Below are positions 27,459 to 37,180 of a stretch of 64,000 nucleotides of DNA, piece after piece. The first letter of the stretch is position 1, and every line of letters begins with the position of its first letter. Made by a program: the position numbers and the translations under genes. Under the pieces are notes generated by a model, which saw nothing but the letters and a program-made list of their open reading frames with translations, had not been told where the DNA came from and ran no database searches. Source of the stretch: Prevotella melaninogenica. GTDB lineage: Bacteria > Bacteroidota > Bacteroidia > Bacteroidales > Bacteroidaceae. The stretch spans positions 1,182,001 through 1,246,000 of the forward strand of contig NZ_CP072349.1 of NCBI RefSeq assembly GCF_018127965.1, read 5' to 3'.

Positions 27459-27841
27459 GTAAGATGGCAATAAACGATAAGATAAGAACTATCTTTCAGT
27501 AAAGAAACGTGTTTAAAGCTATCGCCAACTAAAAACACATAAACAAACAAGTAAGACATTAAGGGTTTACTGTAGCTTATTATACTTACAATAGTAGACT
27601 TACTCACCAGCTTTTATCGGATTAAAGAGGCTCAGCACACATGGTGCGAAGGCTTAACACCAATGGTGCGAAGCGTCAACACCAGATGTGCGGAGTACAA
27701 ACACCCTACTATTTGTCACCTGTTTCTTACGTACATAACCCCACCTTTTTACAAGATAGCTAATTAAAGCACTATTATTCTTTTAGTCTTTCGGTTTTAT
27801 TTTGTACCTTTGCAAGCTAAAAGTAGGTATAAAAGAACTTT
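27459..27841. other. Intergenic region trmN6-lon
   Basis: 383 bases. It contains the palindrome array at 27631-27705 and the lon promoter, with TACCTTTG at about 27805-27812. No coding potential. Confidence 0.55.
27631..27705. repeat. CAC-N-GTG palindrome array, locus C
   Basis: Units CACATGGTGC, CACCAATGGTGC and CACCAGATGTGC separated by GAAGGCTTAA, GAAGCGTCAA and GGAGTACAAA. The most regular array in the window, with three units at 24-26 base spacing. Confidence 0.8.
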
Positions 27842-30307
27842 ATGAAACAAAATAGCTCTATACAAATGATTACTGATTACGAAGGAGACATGCCAAACTT
27901 GGACGTACAAGTTGATGGCGAAATCCCTATTTTCGTAACCCGTAACCTCGTTATGTTCCCAGGGATTCTCTCCCCTATCCTCGTTGGCAGAAAACCAACT
28001 TTGGCTCTTGTCGAGCACTTGGAAGAGAACCCAAACACGATTATAGCAATTGTAAGTCAGAAAGATAGCAATATTAATGACCCTCAAGTAGACGATGTCT
28101 ATATGACAGGTATCTATGCACGCTTCGTTCGTGCCTTTGATATGCCTGGTAATTACGAGGGTAACAACCGCACGGTCATCTTGCAAGGACTTGGTAAGTG
28201 TAAGATTAAGGAAATCACAGCTACTGAACCCTACATGAAGGGATATACCGTTGCTATACCAGAAGAAGCTGAGCCAAAGAGAGACAAGGAATTCTCTACG
28301 GCTGTTGAGGACATGAAGATGGTCGCTAAGGAGTATATCCATGGTAGCGATGACATCCCAGATGACACACAGTTTGCACTCGACAATATCAACAATCCTG
28401 TTGTTGCAGTGAATTATGTGTGTTCAACTATGCCATTCCCTGTAACAGACAAGATTCAAATGTTAGAAGAAAATTCTATCAAGGATCGTCTGTTTGCGTT
28501 GATGAAGGTGCTGAATCGTGAAATTCAATTCCAGCATCTCCGTCAGGATATACGCTCAAAAACACGTGAGGACCTTGACGAACAGCAGCGCGAATACTTC
28601 CTACATCAGCAGATTAAGAACATTAAGGAAGAATTGGGTGATGGCGATTCTGCACCTGACAAGAAAGAATTGCTTGAAAAGGCTAAGAATAAAAAGTGGT
28701 CAGAAGATATTGCCAAGATATTCCAAAAGGAATTAGACAAACTTGACACCTTAAACCCACAAAGTCCTGATTATAGTGTGCAGGTAAATTATCTGCAGAC
28801 AATGGTCAACCTACCGTGGAATGAATATACCAAGGATGATCTTGACTTGAAGCGTGCAAAGCGTATTCTTGACAAGGACCACTATGGTATGGAGAAGGTG
28901 AAGGAACGTATCCTTGAATACATTGCAGTCCTTCAGTTGCGTGGCAATTTGAAGTCACCAATCCTCTGCCTTTATGGTCCTCCGGGTGTTGGTAAGACCA
29001 GTTTGGGTAAGAGTATTGCGGAAGCTATGAAGCGTAAATATGTACGTGTGTCTCTCGGTGGTCTCCACGACGAATCAGAAATCAGAGGACACCGTAAGAC
29101 TTACATTGGTGCTATGCCTGGACGTATCATCAAGAATATCCAAAAGGCAGGTTCATCAAATCCTGTTTTCATTCTTGACGAGATTGATAAAGTCACTCAG
29201 AACACTGTTAATGGCGACCCTTCATCAGCCTTGTTGGAGGTTCTCGACCCTGAGCAGAACAACGCTTTCCATGATAATTATCTGGATATGGACTATGACT
29301 TGTCAAAGGTATTGTTCATAGCTACAGCAAACGACCTCAATACTATTCCACGTCCACTACTCGACCGTATGGAACTTATTGAGGTTTCAGGTTACATCAC
29401 GGAAGAAAAGGTTGAGATAGCAAAACGCCATCTCGTACCAAAAGAACTCGAAAATACAGGTTTAGACCAGTTAGAAGAGAAACCAAAGTTTGCGAAAGCG
29501 ACGTTAGAGAAGATTATTGAAAGCTATACCCGTGAAAGTGGTGTGCGTCAACTTGAGAAGCAAATCAACAAAGCTATGCGTAAGTTGGCTTTCAAGCAGG
29601 CAATGGATAAACAACTTCCTTATACGAAGATTACACCAGATAAGTTGGAGGATTTATTAGGTAAGCCACCTTTCACACGTGACATCTATCAGGGCAACAA
29701 ATATGCTGGTGTGGTAACAGGTCTTGCATGGACAAGTGTTGGTGGTGAGATTCTCTTTATTGAGACTTCACTTTCAAAGGGTAAAGCAGGTAAGTTGACA
29801 TTAACTGGTAATCTTGGTGATGTCATGAAGGAGTCTGCTGTCATTGCATTGGAGTATGTTAAGGCACATATCAACGCATTGAACGTAGACTATCGCATCT
29901 TTGAACAGTGGAACATCCATATCCACGTACCAGAAGGAGCAACTCCAAAGGATGGTCCTTCAGCTGGTATAACCATTGCAACAAGTATTGCTTCAGCACT
30001 CACACAGCGCAAGGTGCGTAAGAACACAGCTATGACGGGTGAGATAACTCTACGTGGTAAGGTTCTTCCTGTGGGTGGTATCAAGGAGAAGATACTTGCT
30101 GCAAAACGTGCAGGAATTACTGATATCGTGATGTGTTCAGAGAATAAGAAGGACGTTGAGGAGATTCCTGAGGTTTATCGTAAGGGTCTTCAATTCCACT
30201 TCGTTGAGAACATTCAGCAAGTATGGGACTTTGCTTTGACCGACGAAAAGGTAGAACATCCTGTAGACTTTACGATTGTTGAAGAAAAGAAGGAGGAAAC
30301 AAAATAA
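27842..30307 (+). CDS. lon: ATP-dependent protease Lon
   Basis: 821 residues. N-terminal substrate-binding domain (about 28-230), AAA+ domain with Walker [10 protein letters not shown] (379-387) and Walker [11 protein letters not shown], and the C-terminal serine-lysine protease domain with [10 protein letters not shown] (Ser707) and [11 protein letters not shown] (the Lys about 43 residues later). It degrades misfolded and regulatory proteins in the cytoplasm. A Bacteroidetes -7 box lies about 30 bases upstream. The stop codon overlaps the tgt start (TAATG), so the two genes are translationally coupled. Confidence 0.98.
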   Translation: MKQNSSIQMITDYEGDMPNLDVQVDGEIPIFVTRNLVMFPGILSPILVGRKPTLALVEHLEENPNTIIAIVSQKDSNINDPQVDDVYMTGIYARFVRAFDMPGNYEGNNRTVILQGLGKCKIKEITATEPYMKGYTVAIPEEAEPKRDKEFSTAVEDMKMVAKEYIHGSDDIPDDTQFALDNINNPVVAVNYVCSTMPFPVTDKIQMLEENSIKDRLFALMKVLNREIQFQHLRQDIRSKTREDLDEQQREYFLHQQIKNIKEELGDGDSAPDKKELLEKAKNKKWSEDIAKIFQKELDKLDTLNPQSPDYSVQVNYLQTMVNLPWNEYTKDDLDLKRAKRILDKDHYGMEKVKERILEYIAVLQLRGNLKSPILCLYGPPGVGKTSLGKSIAEAMKRKYVRVSLGGLHDESEIRGHRKTYIGAMPGRIIKNIQKAGSSNPVFILDEIDKVTQNTVNGDPSSALLEVLDPEQNNAFHDNYLDMDYDLSKVLFIATANDLNTIPRPLLDRMELIEVSGYITEEKVEIAKRHLVPKELENTGLDQLEEKPKFAKATLEKIIESYTRESGVRQLEKQINKAMRKLAFKQAMDKQLPYTKITPDKLEDLLGKPPFTRDIYQGNKYAGVVTGLAWTSVGGEILFIETSLSKGKAGKLTLTGNLGDVMKESAVIALEYVKAHINALNVDYRIFEQWNIHIHVPEGATPKDGPSAGITIATSIASALTQRKVRKNTAMTGEITLRGKVLPVGGIKEKILAAKRAGITDIVMCSENKKDVEEIPEVYRKGLQFHFVENIQQVWDFALTDEKVEHPVDFTIVEEKKEETK

Positions 30308-31434
30308 TGACATTTGAGCTTCAACATACAGATAATGCCAGCGATGCACGCACAGGTATCATCACAACCGACCACGGACAGATAAAGACTCCTATCTTTA
30401 TGCCTGTTGGTACTGTCGGTTCTGTTAAGGGTGTACACTTTGAGGAGTTGCGAAAACAAGTTAAGGCACAGATTATCTTGGGTAATACCTATCACCTTTA
30501 CCTACGTCCGGGACTTGATATCATCAAGGCAGCAGGTGGTCTGCATGGTTTCAATGGTTGGGATCGTCCGATCCTGACGGACTCTGGTGGTTTCCAAGTT
30601 TTCTCATTGACAGGTATTCGTAAGCTGTCAGAAGAAGGCTGTGAGTTCAGAAGTCACATCGATGGTTCTAAACATATCTTTACCCCAGAGAATGTGATGG
30701 ATACCGAACGAATCATTGGTGCCGATATCATGATGGCTTTCGACGAGTGTCCTCCAGGACAGAGCGATTACCAATATGCCAAAAAGAGTTTGGAAATGAC
30801 ACAGCGTTGGCTTGACCGCTGTATCAAACGATTCAACGAGACGGAGCCACTCTATGGTCATAATCAGAGTCTCTTCCCTATCGTTCAAGGCTGTACTTAC
30901 AAGGACTTGCGCCGTGAAGCGGCAAAGTTTGTGGCTGATAAGGGTGCAGATGGTAATGCTATCGGTGGCTTGGCAGTCGGTGAACCTACAGAAGTTATGT
31001 ATGAGATGATTGAGGTAGTCAATGAGATTCTTCCAAAAGACAAGCCTCGTTACCTGATGGGAGTTGGTACACCACAGAACATTCTCGAAGCTATTGAGCG
31101 CGGTGTGGATATGTTCGATTGTGTTATGCCTACCCGTAACGGCCGCAATGCAATGCTCTTCACCTACAATGGTACGATGAACATGAAGAATAAGAAGTGG
31201 GAAAACGATTTCTCACCTATTGATCCTGATGGCTGTGATATTGATGTTATCACAAGTAAAGCCTATCTCCATCATCTCTTCAAAGCAGGGGAATTGCTCG
31301 CAATGCAGATTGCCAGCATCCACAACCTTGCGTTCTATCTCCGTCTCGTAACGGATGCACGTACACATATTGAGCAAGGTGACTTCGTACAGTGGAAAAC
31401 TTCTGTCATTGAACAGTTAGGAAGAAGAATTTAA
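30307..31434 (+). CDS. tgt: Queuine tRNA-ribosyltransferase
   Basis: 375 residues. It exchanges guanine 34 for preQ1 in GUN-anticodon tRNAs. DSGGFQVFSL and FDCVMPTRNGRNAMLF, with the catalytic Asp residues, are present. The zinc-site motif of typical bacterial Tgt (CxCxxC...H) is not: the corresponding region reads PDGCDIDVITSKAYLHHL, keeping one Cys and the His. This may be normal for the Bacteroidales branch. Translationally coupled to lon and followed by an LptG-like gene after 11 bases. Confidence 0.95.
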   Translation: MTFELQHTDNASDARTGIITTDHGQIKTPIFMPVGTVGSVKGVHFEELRKQVKAQIILGNTYHLYLRPGLDIIKAAGGLHGFNGWDRPILTDSGGFQVFSLTGIRKLSEEGCEFRSHIDGSKHIFTPENVMDTERIIGADIMMAFDECPPGQSDYQYAKKSLEMTQRWLDRCIKRFNETEPLYGHNQSLFPIVQGCTYKDLRREAAKFVADKGADGNAIGGLAVGEPTEVMYEMIEVVNEILPKDKPRYLMGVGTPQNILEAIERGVDMFDCVMPTRNGRNAMLFTYNGTMNMKNKKWENDFSPIDPDGCDIDVITSKAYLHHLFKAGELLAMQIASIHNLAFYLRLVTDARTHIEQGDFVQWKTSVIEQLGRRI

Positions 31435-31445
31435 GAAGAAACCAA

Positions 31446-32663
31446 ATGAGTAAGGTTAAAGAGATTGTTGATAAAGTTAAGAAACTGATTAATCATTTCG
31501 GGCAACGTGTTCTTGCACGCTTTCCTGTCTTGAAGAAGGTAGGACATCTACTTCAGATGCTCTCCCCTTCTCGTTTTATCGGTATTCTGGACTGGTATAT
31601 CATTAAGAAGTTCATAGGTACATACATCTATGCTATCTTATTGATTATCTCCATTGCTATTGTGTTCGACTTCAACGAGAACCTCTCTAAGTTCACGCAA
31701 TATCATGCTCCATGGCGAGCTATCATCTTTGATTACTATGCCAACTTCGTCCCTTACTATTCCAATCTCTTCTCACCACTATTCGTATTCATTGCAGTTA
31801 TCTTCTTTACTTCCAAACTGGCAGGTAACTCTGAGATTATTTCAATGATGGCAGCAGGCGTGTCTATCAGACGACTGATGCGCCCTTACATGATTTCGTG
31901 TATTCTTATTGCAGGCTTAACATTCTATCTTAACAGCTTTGTGATACCTCATGGCACTGTTATTCGCCAAAACTTTGAGTCTCTCTATCGTAATTCTAAA
32001 AAGAACACATCGGCAGAGAACGTACAACTGTTTGTTGCAAAGAATACTACCGCTTATATTCAGCATTACGACGACCAGTATAAACGGGGCTATGGGTTCT
32101 CACTTGTAAAGACTAAAAACAAGAAGATTGTCAGCCACATGACTGCAATGGAGATTCAGTATGATACCGTTGCTGACACAAAGTATCATTGGAAGGTTAG
32201 CAATTGGAAGATACGTACACTGAAAGGACTAAAGGAACATATCCAAAGTGGAGCCTCAAAGGACACTGTTCTACTCATGGAACCAACTGACCTTGTCTAT
32301 TCTAAAGGTCAACAAGAAACCTTTACCTCTCCAGAACTACTAAACTATATCTCCAAGCAGACCAGTCGCGGTTCTGGTAACGTGGTACAATATGAGGTTG
32401 AGTTCCACAAGCGAATAGCGATGTCGTTCTCCTCCTTCATCCTAACCATCATTGGCCTCTCCCTCTCCTCACGTAAGAGAAAAGGAGGAATGGGTCTCTA
32501 TCTTGGAATCGGTTTGGCATTGAGTTTCGGCTATATCATGCTTCAGACCGTTTCTGCAACCTTTGCAATTCAGGATGACACACCGCCTATATTGGCAGCG
32601 TGGATACCAAACATCATTTTTGCTATCATCGCCTACTTCTGCTACAGACATGCACCAAGTTAA
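31446..32663 (+). CDS. LptF/LptG-family permease (YjgP/YjgQ)
   Basis: 405 residues. Membrane helices are predicted near residues 52-75, 97-120 and 137-165 in the first half and three more near 325-400, with a periplasmic beta-rich domain between, the standard LptF/G layout. The protein would form the transmembrane part of the LptB2FG exporter that lifts lipopolysaccharide from the inner membrane. Bacteroidetes carry separate F and G homologues; I cannot tell which this is. The spacing of 11 bases from tgt puts it in the same operon. Confidence 0.9.
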   Translation: MSKVKEIVDKVKKLINHFGQRVLARFPVLKKVGHLLQMLSPSRFIGILDWYIIKKFIGTYIYAILLIISIAIVFDFNENLSKFTQYHAPWRAIIFDYYANFVPYYSNLFSPLFVFIAVIFFTSKLAGNSEIISMMAAGVSIRRLMRPYMISCILIAGLTFYLNSFVIPHGTVIRQNFESLYRNSKKNTSAENVQLFVAKNTTAYIQHYDDQYKRGYGFSLVKTKNKKIVSHMTAMEIQYDTVADTKYHWKVSNWKIRTLKGLKEHIQSGASKDTVLLMEPTDLVYSKGQQETFTSPELLNYISKQTSRGSGNVVQYEVEFHKRIAMSFSSFILTIIGLSLSSRKRKGGMGLYLGIGLALSFGYIMLQTVSATFAIQDDTPPILAAWIPNIIFAIIAYFCYRHAPS

Positions 32664-32723
32664 TAAGGCGGACAAAACAAAAGTAAAAACTACCCTCATT
32701 GAAGAAGGGCAAAACAGTAAGAT

Positions 32724-34439
32724 ATGTATTTTGAAGATTTAGATTTAAACGATAACGTACTTGACGCACTATATGACATGCGTTTTGATGAATGTACTCC
32801 AGTTCAGGAGAAGTGCATTCCCGAAATATTAAAAGGACACGACGTATTGGGTGTTGCCCAGACTGGTACAGGTAAAACAGCGGCTTACCTACTCCCAGTT
32901 CTCTCTAAACTGGCTGATGGTGGCTACCCTGAGTCAGCAATTAATTGTGTCATCATGTCGCCTACTCGCGAGTTAGCACAGCAGATTGATCAAGGCATGC
33001 AGGGCTTTGCCTACTATCTTAATGGTGTATCTTGCGTTGCTGTCTATGGTGGTAATGATGGTAATAGATATGACCAAGAGTTGAAGAGTCTCGCATTGGG
33101 AGCAGACGTAGTGATTGCTACACCAGGTCGATTCATCTCTCATATTTCTCTCGGAAATGTAGACTTATCTAAGGTGAGCTTCTTCATCCTTGACGAAGCT
33201 GACCGCATGCTTGACATGGGTTTTGCGGATGACATCATGACAATAGCAAAGAAATTGCCTGCTACATGTCAGACAATTATGTTCTCTGCTACCATGCCTA
33301 AGAAGATAGAAGAACTTGCGAAGACATTGCTAAAGAATCCTGTTGAGATTAAACTCGCTGTTAGTAAACCTGCAGAGAAGATTCAGCAGACAGCTTACGT
33401 ATGCTATGAAACGCAGAAGATGGGTATCATTAAGGATATCTTCAAGGCTGGTGATCTCAAGCGTGTCATTATCTTCTCTGGGTCAAAACAGAAGGTAAAG
33501 CAGATTGCAGGATCGCTCAATCGTATGCATATCAACTGTGGTGAGATGCATTCCAACCTCGATCAAGAACAGCGCAATGACGTTATGTTTAAGTTCAAGA
33601 GCGGACAAATAGATGTACTGGTTGCTACAGACATCGTTGCACGTGGTATTGATATCGACGACATAGCAATGGTCATCAACTATGATGTACCTCATGATGC
33701 AGAGGATTACGTACACCGTATCGGTCGTACAGCACGTGCTGACCGTGACGGAAAGGCAATTACCTTTGTGAACGAAGATGATATCTATTTCTTCCAACAG
33801 ATTGAATCATTCTTAGAGAAGGAGATTGAGAAGGCGCAACTACCAGCTGACCTTGGTGAAGGACCAGAGTATAAGAGCAACGGAAAACCTAAGAAGGGTG
33901 GCAATAGTGCCAAGAGCCGTCGCCGTAAGGACCGTGACCATCAGAGTCATAAGGACAAGAAACAAGGAAACAACAAGCAGCGCAACAGACGTCCTGCACC
34001 ACAGACACAGAACAACACTGACGAGAACAACGCGAACCAACAGGAGCGTAAGGCTGGTAACAAACAGAATAATAAAACTCAAAAGCAGCAAGATAACAAG
34101 CCTGCAGCAGCTGAGGGTAAACCAGTAAACAAGAAGAATAACCGTAAGGGTAAGCAGCAGGAGCGTCAGCCAAAAACTGAGAACGAGAAGCGCAATGACA
34201 GAAAGCCTGCTAATAATAAAGGTAATGCTGAAAACACTACCAATCAGCAGAATAAGAAGCCAAACAATAAGCGTAAGAAACGTAACAACCGCCAGCGTAC
34301 ACCAGAAGACAAGTCTGTAAGAAGGAGTACGAAATATGATATTCGTGAGGAGTTGCCATCAACATCCAACAACGAATCAGGCTTAAAGGCTCTTATTAAA
34401 AAACCTCTGAAGTGGCTTCGTGGACTTGGTAAGAAGTAA
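32724..34439 (+). CDS. DEAD-box RNA helicase with long basic tail
   Basis: 571 residues. Helicase core motifs in order: AQTGTGKTAA, PTRELAQQ, TPGR, DEAD (in FFILDEADRMLDMGF), SAT, and HRIGRTAR in the second RecA domain. Residues from about 385 onward form a low-complexity tail rich in Lys, Asn, Gln and Arg, suited to RNA binding, ending with a short conserved piece (LKALIKKPLKWLRGLGKK). Role expected in ribosome assembly or mRNA unwinding at low temperature. Sixty bases after the LptG-like gene. Confidence 0.95.
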   Translation: MYFEDLDLNDNVLDALYDMRFDECTPVQEKCIPEILKGHDVLGVAQTGTGKTAAYLLPVLSKLADGGYPESAINCVIMSPTRELAQQIDQGMQGFAYYLNGVSCVAVYGGNDGNRYDQELKSLALGADVVIATPGRFISHISLGNVDLSKVSFFILDEADRMLDMGFADDIMTIAKKLPATCQTIMFSATMPKKIEELAKTLLKNPVEIKLAVSKPAEKIQQTAYVCYETQKMGIIKDIFKAGDLKRVIIFSGSKQKVKQIAGSLNRMHINCGEMHSNLDQEQRNDVMFKFKSGQIDVLVATDIVARGIDIDDIAMVINYDVPHDAEDYVHRIGRTARADRDGKAITFVNEDDIYFFQQIESFLEKEIEKAQLPADLGEGPEYKSNGKPKKGGNSAKSRRRKDRDHQSHKDKKQGNNKQRNRRPAPQTQNNTDENNANQQERKAGNKQNNKTQKQQDNKPAAAEGKPVNKKNNRKGKQQERQPKTENEKRNDRKPANNKGNAENTTNQQNKKPNNKRKKRNNRQRTPEDKSVRRSTKYDIREELPSTSNNESGLKALIKKPLKWLRGLGKK

Positions 34440-34466
34440 AGCGAGTTCGTTTACACATTATTATAT

Positions 34467-34501
34467 AATGCCCGTAATCCCAAACAAGGATTATGGGCAT
34501 T
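34467..34501 (+). terminator. Terminator after the DEAD helicase
   Basis: Stem AATGCCCGTAATCC/GGATTATGGGCATT (one G-T-type mismatch) around CAAACAA, followed by GTTATAT. Confidence 0.7.
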
Positions 34502-34601
34502 GTTATATCGCTATCAAACCTTTACCGTATTATACGCATAAAAACATATTTTTTTAGTGTTTCGTCAGCGGTATGATGGTAATTGGGTATAGAAAACAAA
34601 A

Positions 34602-34632
34602 GAGTTGTAATCATTTGATTACAACTCTTTTG
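34602..34632 (-). terminator. Terminator of the tRNA-Val/Tyr transcript
   Basis: Perfect stem AAAGAGTTGTAATCA/TGATTACAACTCTTT with a short T loop directly after tRNA-Tyr on the minus strand, followed by TGTTTTC. Confidence 0.8.
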
Positions 34633-34714
34633 TGGGTAGTGATGGATTCGAACCACCGAAGCTAGAAGCAGCAGATTTACAGTCTGCCCCATTTGACCAC
34701 TCTGGAAACTACCC
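34633..34714 (-). tRNA. tRNA-Tyr (anticodon GTA)
   Basis: GGGTAGTTTCCAGAGTGG start, long variable arm typical of bacterial tRNA-Tyr, anticodon GTA in CTGTAAA. Q-modifiable tRNA, thus a substrate of the Tgt/QueG enzymes in this window. Another stem at 34603-34632 (AAGAGTTGTAATCA/TGATTACAACTCTT) follows and acts as terminator. Confidence 0.95.
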
Positions 34715-34721
34715 AAGGTGG

Positions 34722-34796
34722 TGGGCGTTGACGGATTCGAACCGCCGACCCTCTGCTTGTAAGGCAGATGCTCTAAACCAGCTGAGCTAAACGCCC
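34722..34796 (-). tRNA. tRNA-Val (anticodon TAC)
   Basis: GGGCGTTTAGCTCAG start, anticodon loop CTTACAA giving TAC. Promoter box TACCTTTG on the minus strand at 34817-34824. Co-transcribed with tRNA-Tyr. Confidence 0.95.
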
Positions 34797-34930
34797 TTAC
34801 TTTTCGTAAGCGGTTGCAAAGGTAGTCATTTTATTTTAACAGTGCAAACTTTATCAAGGTTTTTTCTCCTTTTTCTTTTATATGACAAAGAAATGTTCTT
34901 TTAGAGTAGGTGTGGTATGGTGATATAAAT

Positions 34931-34970
34931 AAAAACTCCCTATGAAGTAGCTTTATGACTCATAGGGAGT
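34931..34970 (-). terminator. Terminator of the purine permease gene
   Basis: AACTCCCTATGA pairs with TCATAGGGAGTT around a 14-base loop; the minus-strand product ends in TTTTTATTTATA. Confidence 0.75.
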
Positions 34971-34990
34971 TGCTTATTTAAAAGTCGTTG

Positions 34991-36295
34991 TTAGCTTCTC
35001 ACAAAGTTCAGGATAAAGAGAATTGCTAATACAACGAGTGTCCAGTTCAGATCCTTCCACTGACGTGTAAAAGTCTTCATAAATACATATGCAATGATTC
35101 CTAAGCAAATACCATCAGCGATAGAATAGCAAAGCACCATTGTAATCATTGTGATGAAGGCTGGGAATGATTCTGTAATATCCTGAAGATTGATTTTCTT
35201 TACAGAGTCAATCATCAGTACACCTACCATAACCAAAGCTCCACTTGTTGCTGCACTTGGGATGAGTAAGAAGATAGGGGAGAGGAAGAGTGATACGATG
35301 AAGAAAAGACCTACTGTAAATGCTGTTAAACCAGATCGACCACCTTCTGCAATACCACTTGCGCTCTCAACGTATGTAGTCAGCGTTGAACTACCCAACA
35401 TAGCACCGCAAGTTGTACCAATGGCATCACTCATCATTGCTTCCTTTACATGCGGGATGTTGCCATTTGCTTCAACTATACCTGTTTTATCAGCTAACCC
35501 CATCAGTGTACCGATAGTGTCAAAGATGTTTATTAAGAGTAGAGAGAAGATTACCAATACAGTCTTAAGATTCAGAAGACCTGAGAAGTCAAACTTACAG
35601 AAGATAGGAGTTATTTCCTGTGGTGCAGAAACTGGTAGCCATCCATTAGGAAAGACTGTTACGCCCATTGGTATACCTATAATTGTTGTGATGATGATAC
35701 CCCAGAACAAAGAGCCTTTGACGTTTCTTGCCATGAGCGCACCACTGAGTAAGATAGCAATGATACCAAGAATACAGGTAGGTGTGAAGGCTCCTAAGCC
35801 AACGAGGGTTGCATCGTTATTAACGATAATGTTTGCATTCTTCAGACCGATAAAAGCAATGAACATACCAATACCAGCTGATATGGCATAGCGTAAATTT
35901 GTCGGGATGGCATTGAGAATCATCTCTCGCACATTGAAAAAAGTAATTGCAATGAAGAGAACACCCTCAATGAGCATGATAGCAAGCGACTGCTGCCATG
36001 TAAACTTTAAAGATACGCAGAGTGTATAGGCAAAGAAGGCGTTAAGACCCATAGATGGAGCTTGTGCAAAAGGAAGTTTTGCCATAAATGCTAATAACAA
36101 TGTAGCTATAGCTGCTGCCAGTGCTGTACCAGTGAAGAGCGCTCCCTTGTCCATACCAGTACTTGCAAGAATACTTGGATTGACAGCTAAGATATAGCTC
36201 ATAGTTAAGAATGTTGTTGCTCCTGCAATAATCTCTGTGCGGAGCTTCATAGATTTGGAATCAAATCCGAGGGCTTTTTCTAAGAAAGTCATCAT
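34991..36295 (-). CDS. NCS2-family purine permease (AzgA/PbuG type)
   Basis: 434 residues with about 12-13 hydrophobic segments. The sequence matches the AzgA-like subgroup: TEIIAGATTFLTMSYILAVNP at the N-terminus, GLNAFFAYT, IFDTIGTLMGL (motif in helix 8), and SSTLTTYVESASGIAEGGR. These carriers take up hypoxanthine, guanine or adenine with protons across the inner membrane. It is separated by 27 bases from nudC, so both may be on one leftward transcript. Confidence 0.92.
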   Translation of the reverse strand: MMTFLEKALGFDSKSMKLRTEIIAGATTFLTMSYILAVNPSILASTGMDKGALFTGTALAAAIATLLLAFMAKLPFAQAPSMGLNAFFAYTLCVSLKFTWQQSLAIMLIEGVLFIAITFFNVREMILNAIPTNLRYAISAGIGMFIAFIGLKNANIIVNNDATLVGLGAFTPTCILGIIAILLSGALMARNVKGSLFWGIIITTIIGIPMGVTVFPNGWLPVSAPQEITPIFCKFDFSGLLNLKTVLVIFSLLLINIFDTIGTLMGLADKTGIVEANGNIPHVKEAMMSDAIGTTCGAMLGSSTLTTYVESASGIAEGGRSGLTAFTVGLFFIVSLFLSPIFLLIPSAATSGALVMVGVLMIDSVKKINLQDITESFPAFITMITMVLCYSIADGICLGIIAYVFMKTFTRQWKDLNWTLVVLAILFILNFVRS

Positions 36296-36322
36296 TGTTT
36301 TAAGGTTTAAATACTCTTTAGT

Positions 36323-37099
36323 TTATATTGATGTTTTATTTATCCAATCATCAAGAATCATTCGTGCTATTGATAAAGGCTCAGGAATGGTTGGTAGGTT
36401 GTCTTTAGTAAACCAGGCTCCTTTTGATAGTTCGCTTTGTTGTAGATGAATGTCTCCACCGTCATAATCGGCATTAAAGCCTACCATTAGACCACAAGGA
36501 TAGGGCCAAGGTTGTGAACCAAAATAACGGATGTTCTTTATCTTGATTCCTGTTTCTTCTTCTACCTCACGATTTACAGCCTCTTCGAGTGTTTCACCAG
36601 TCTCAACAAAACCCGCTACAAGTCCATAGAAATCGGTCTTGAAGTTACGACCATGTACCAAAAGGACTTCGTCGCCTCGGTGTACAAGGACGATGACAGC
36701 TGTTGCCAATTGTGGCCATACTTCTTTTCCACAATTCGTACAACGCTTTGATATATCAGTGTGCCTCTTCATTGGTGCACCACAAACGCCACAGAACTTA
36801 GTGTTATTATCCCAGTAAAGTAGTTCATGACACTTGCCAGCCTTAAGATAAAGTTCCTTGGAAAGGCGGTAGAAAGATGGGCGTAAGCCACACATCTCAT
36901 ACAGAGGATTGTCTGTAATTGGTTGGTCGATCATGACCGCCTTCACTTCTGTACCGTCTTCCATTGGTGTGACGTTTAGTACGTGTGTCCAAGGATGTAG
37001 TGTTACTGGAGCTTCTTCAGAAAGTGGAATGGTATAGCCTTTACCCACTTTCTCAAGCATGATATCTGTCTTACAGAAAACAAACCAGTATTTCTTCAT
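36323..37099 (-). CDS. nudC: NAD+ diphosphatase / mRNA decapping Nudix hydrolase
   Basis: 258 residues. The zinc ribbon is CGVCGAP...CTNCGKEVWPQ and the Nudix box GFVETGETLEEAVNREVEEE. The downstream SQPWPYPCGLMVGF is the SQPWPFPxS motif specific to NADH/NAD diphosphatases (Ser replaced by Cys-Gly here). It cleaves NAD(H) to NMN(H) and AMP, and removes NAD caps from RNA. Metal ligands and box glutamates are all present. Same direction as the permease and nucleotidase around it, suggesting nucleotide salvage context. Confidence 0.93.
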   Translation of the reverse strand: MKKYWFVFCKTDIMLEKVGKGYTIPLSEEAPVTLHPWTHVLNVTPMEDGTEVKAVMIDQPITDNPLYEMCGLRPSFYRLSKELYLKAGKCHELLYWDNNTKFCGVCGAPMKRHTDISKRCTNCGKEVWPQLATAVIVLVHRGDEVLLVHGRNFKTDFYGLVAGFVETGETLEEAVNREVEEETGIKIKNIRYFGSQPWPYPCGLMVGFNADYDGGDIHLQQSELSKGAWFTKDNLPTIPEPLSIARMILDDWINKTSI

Positions 37100-37180
37100 T
37101 GGTCTAAGTATTAATCTTTTGCCTAATTCTATTAACCTTAAACTCTAAACTGTCATTATGTTTATTGCTCTTTGGTTACT

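Noticed and set aside
35190..35891. 233-codon frame antisense to the purine permease
   Set aside because: Long only because the opposite strand encodes a low-stop membrane protein; the permease motifs are decisive for the minus strand.
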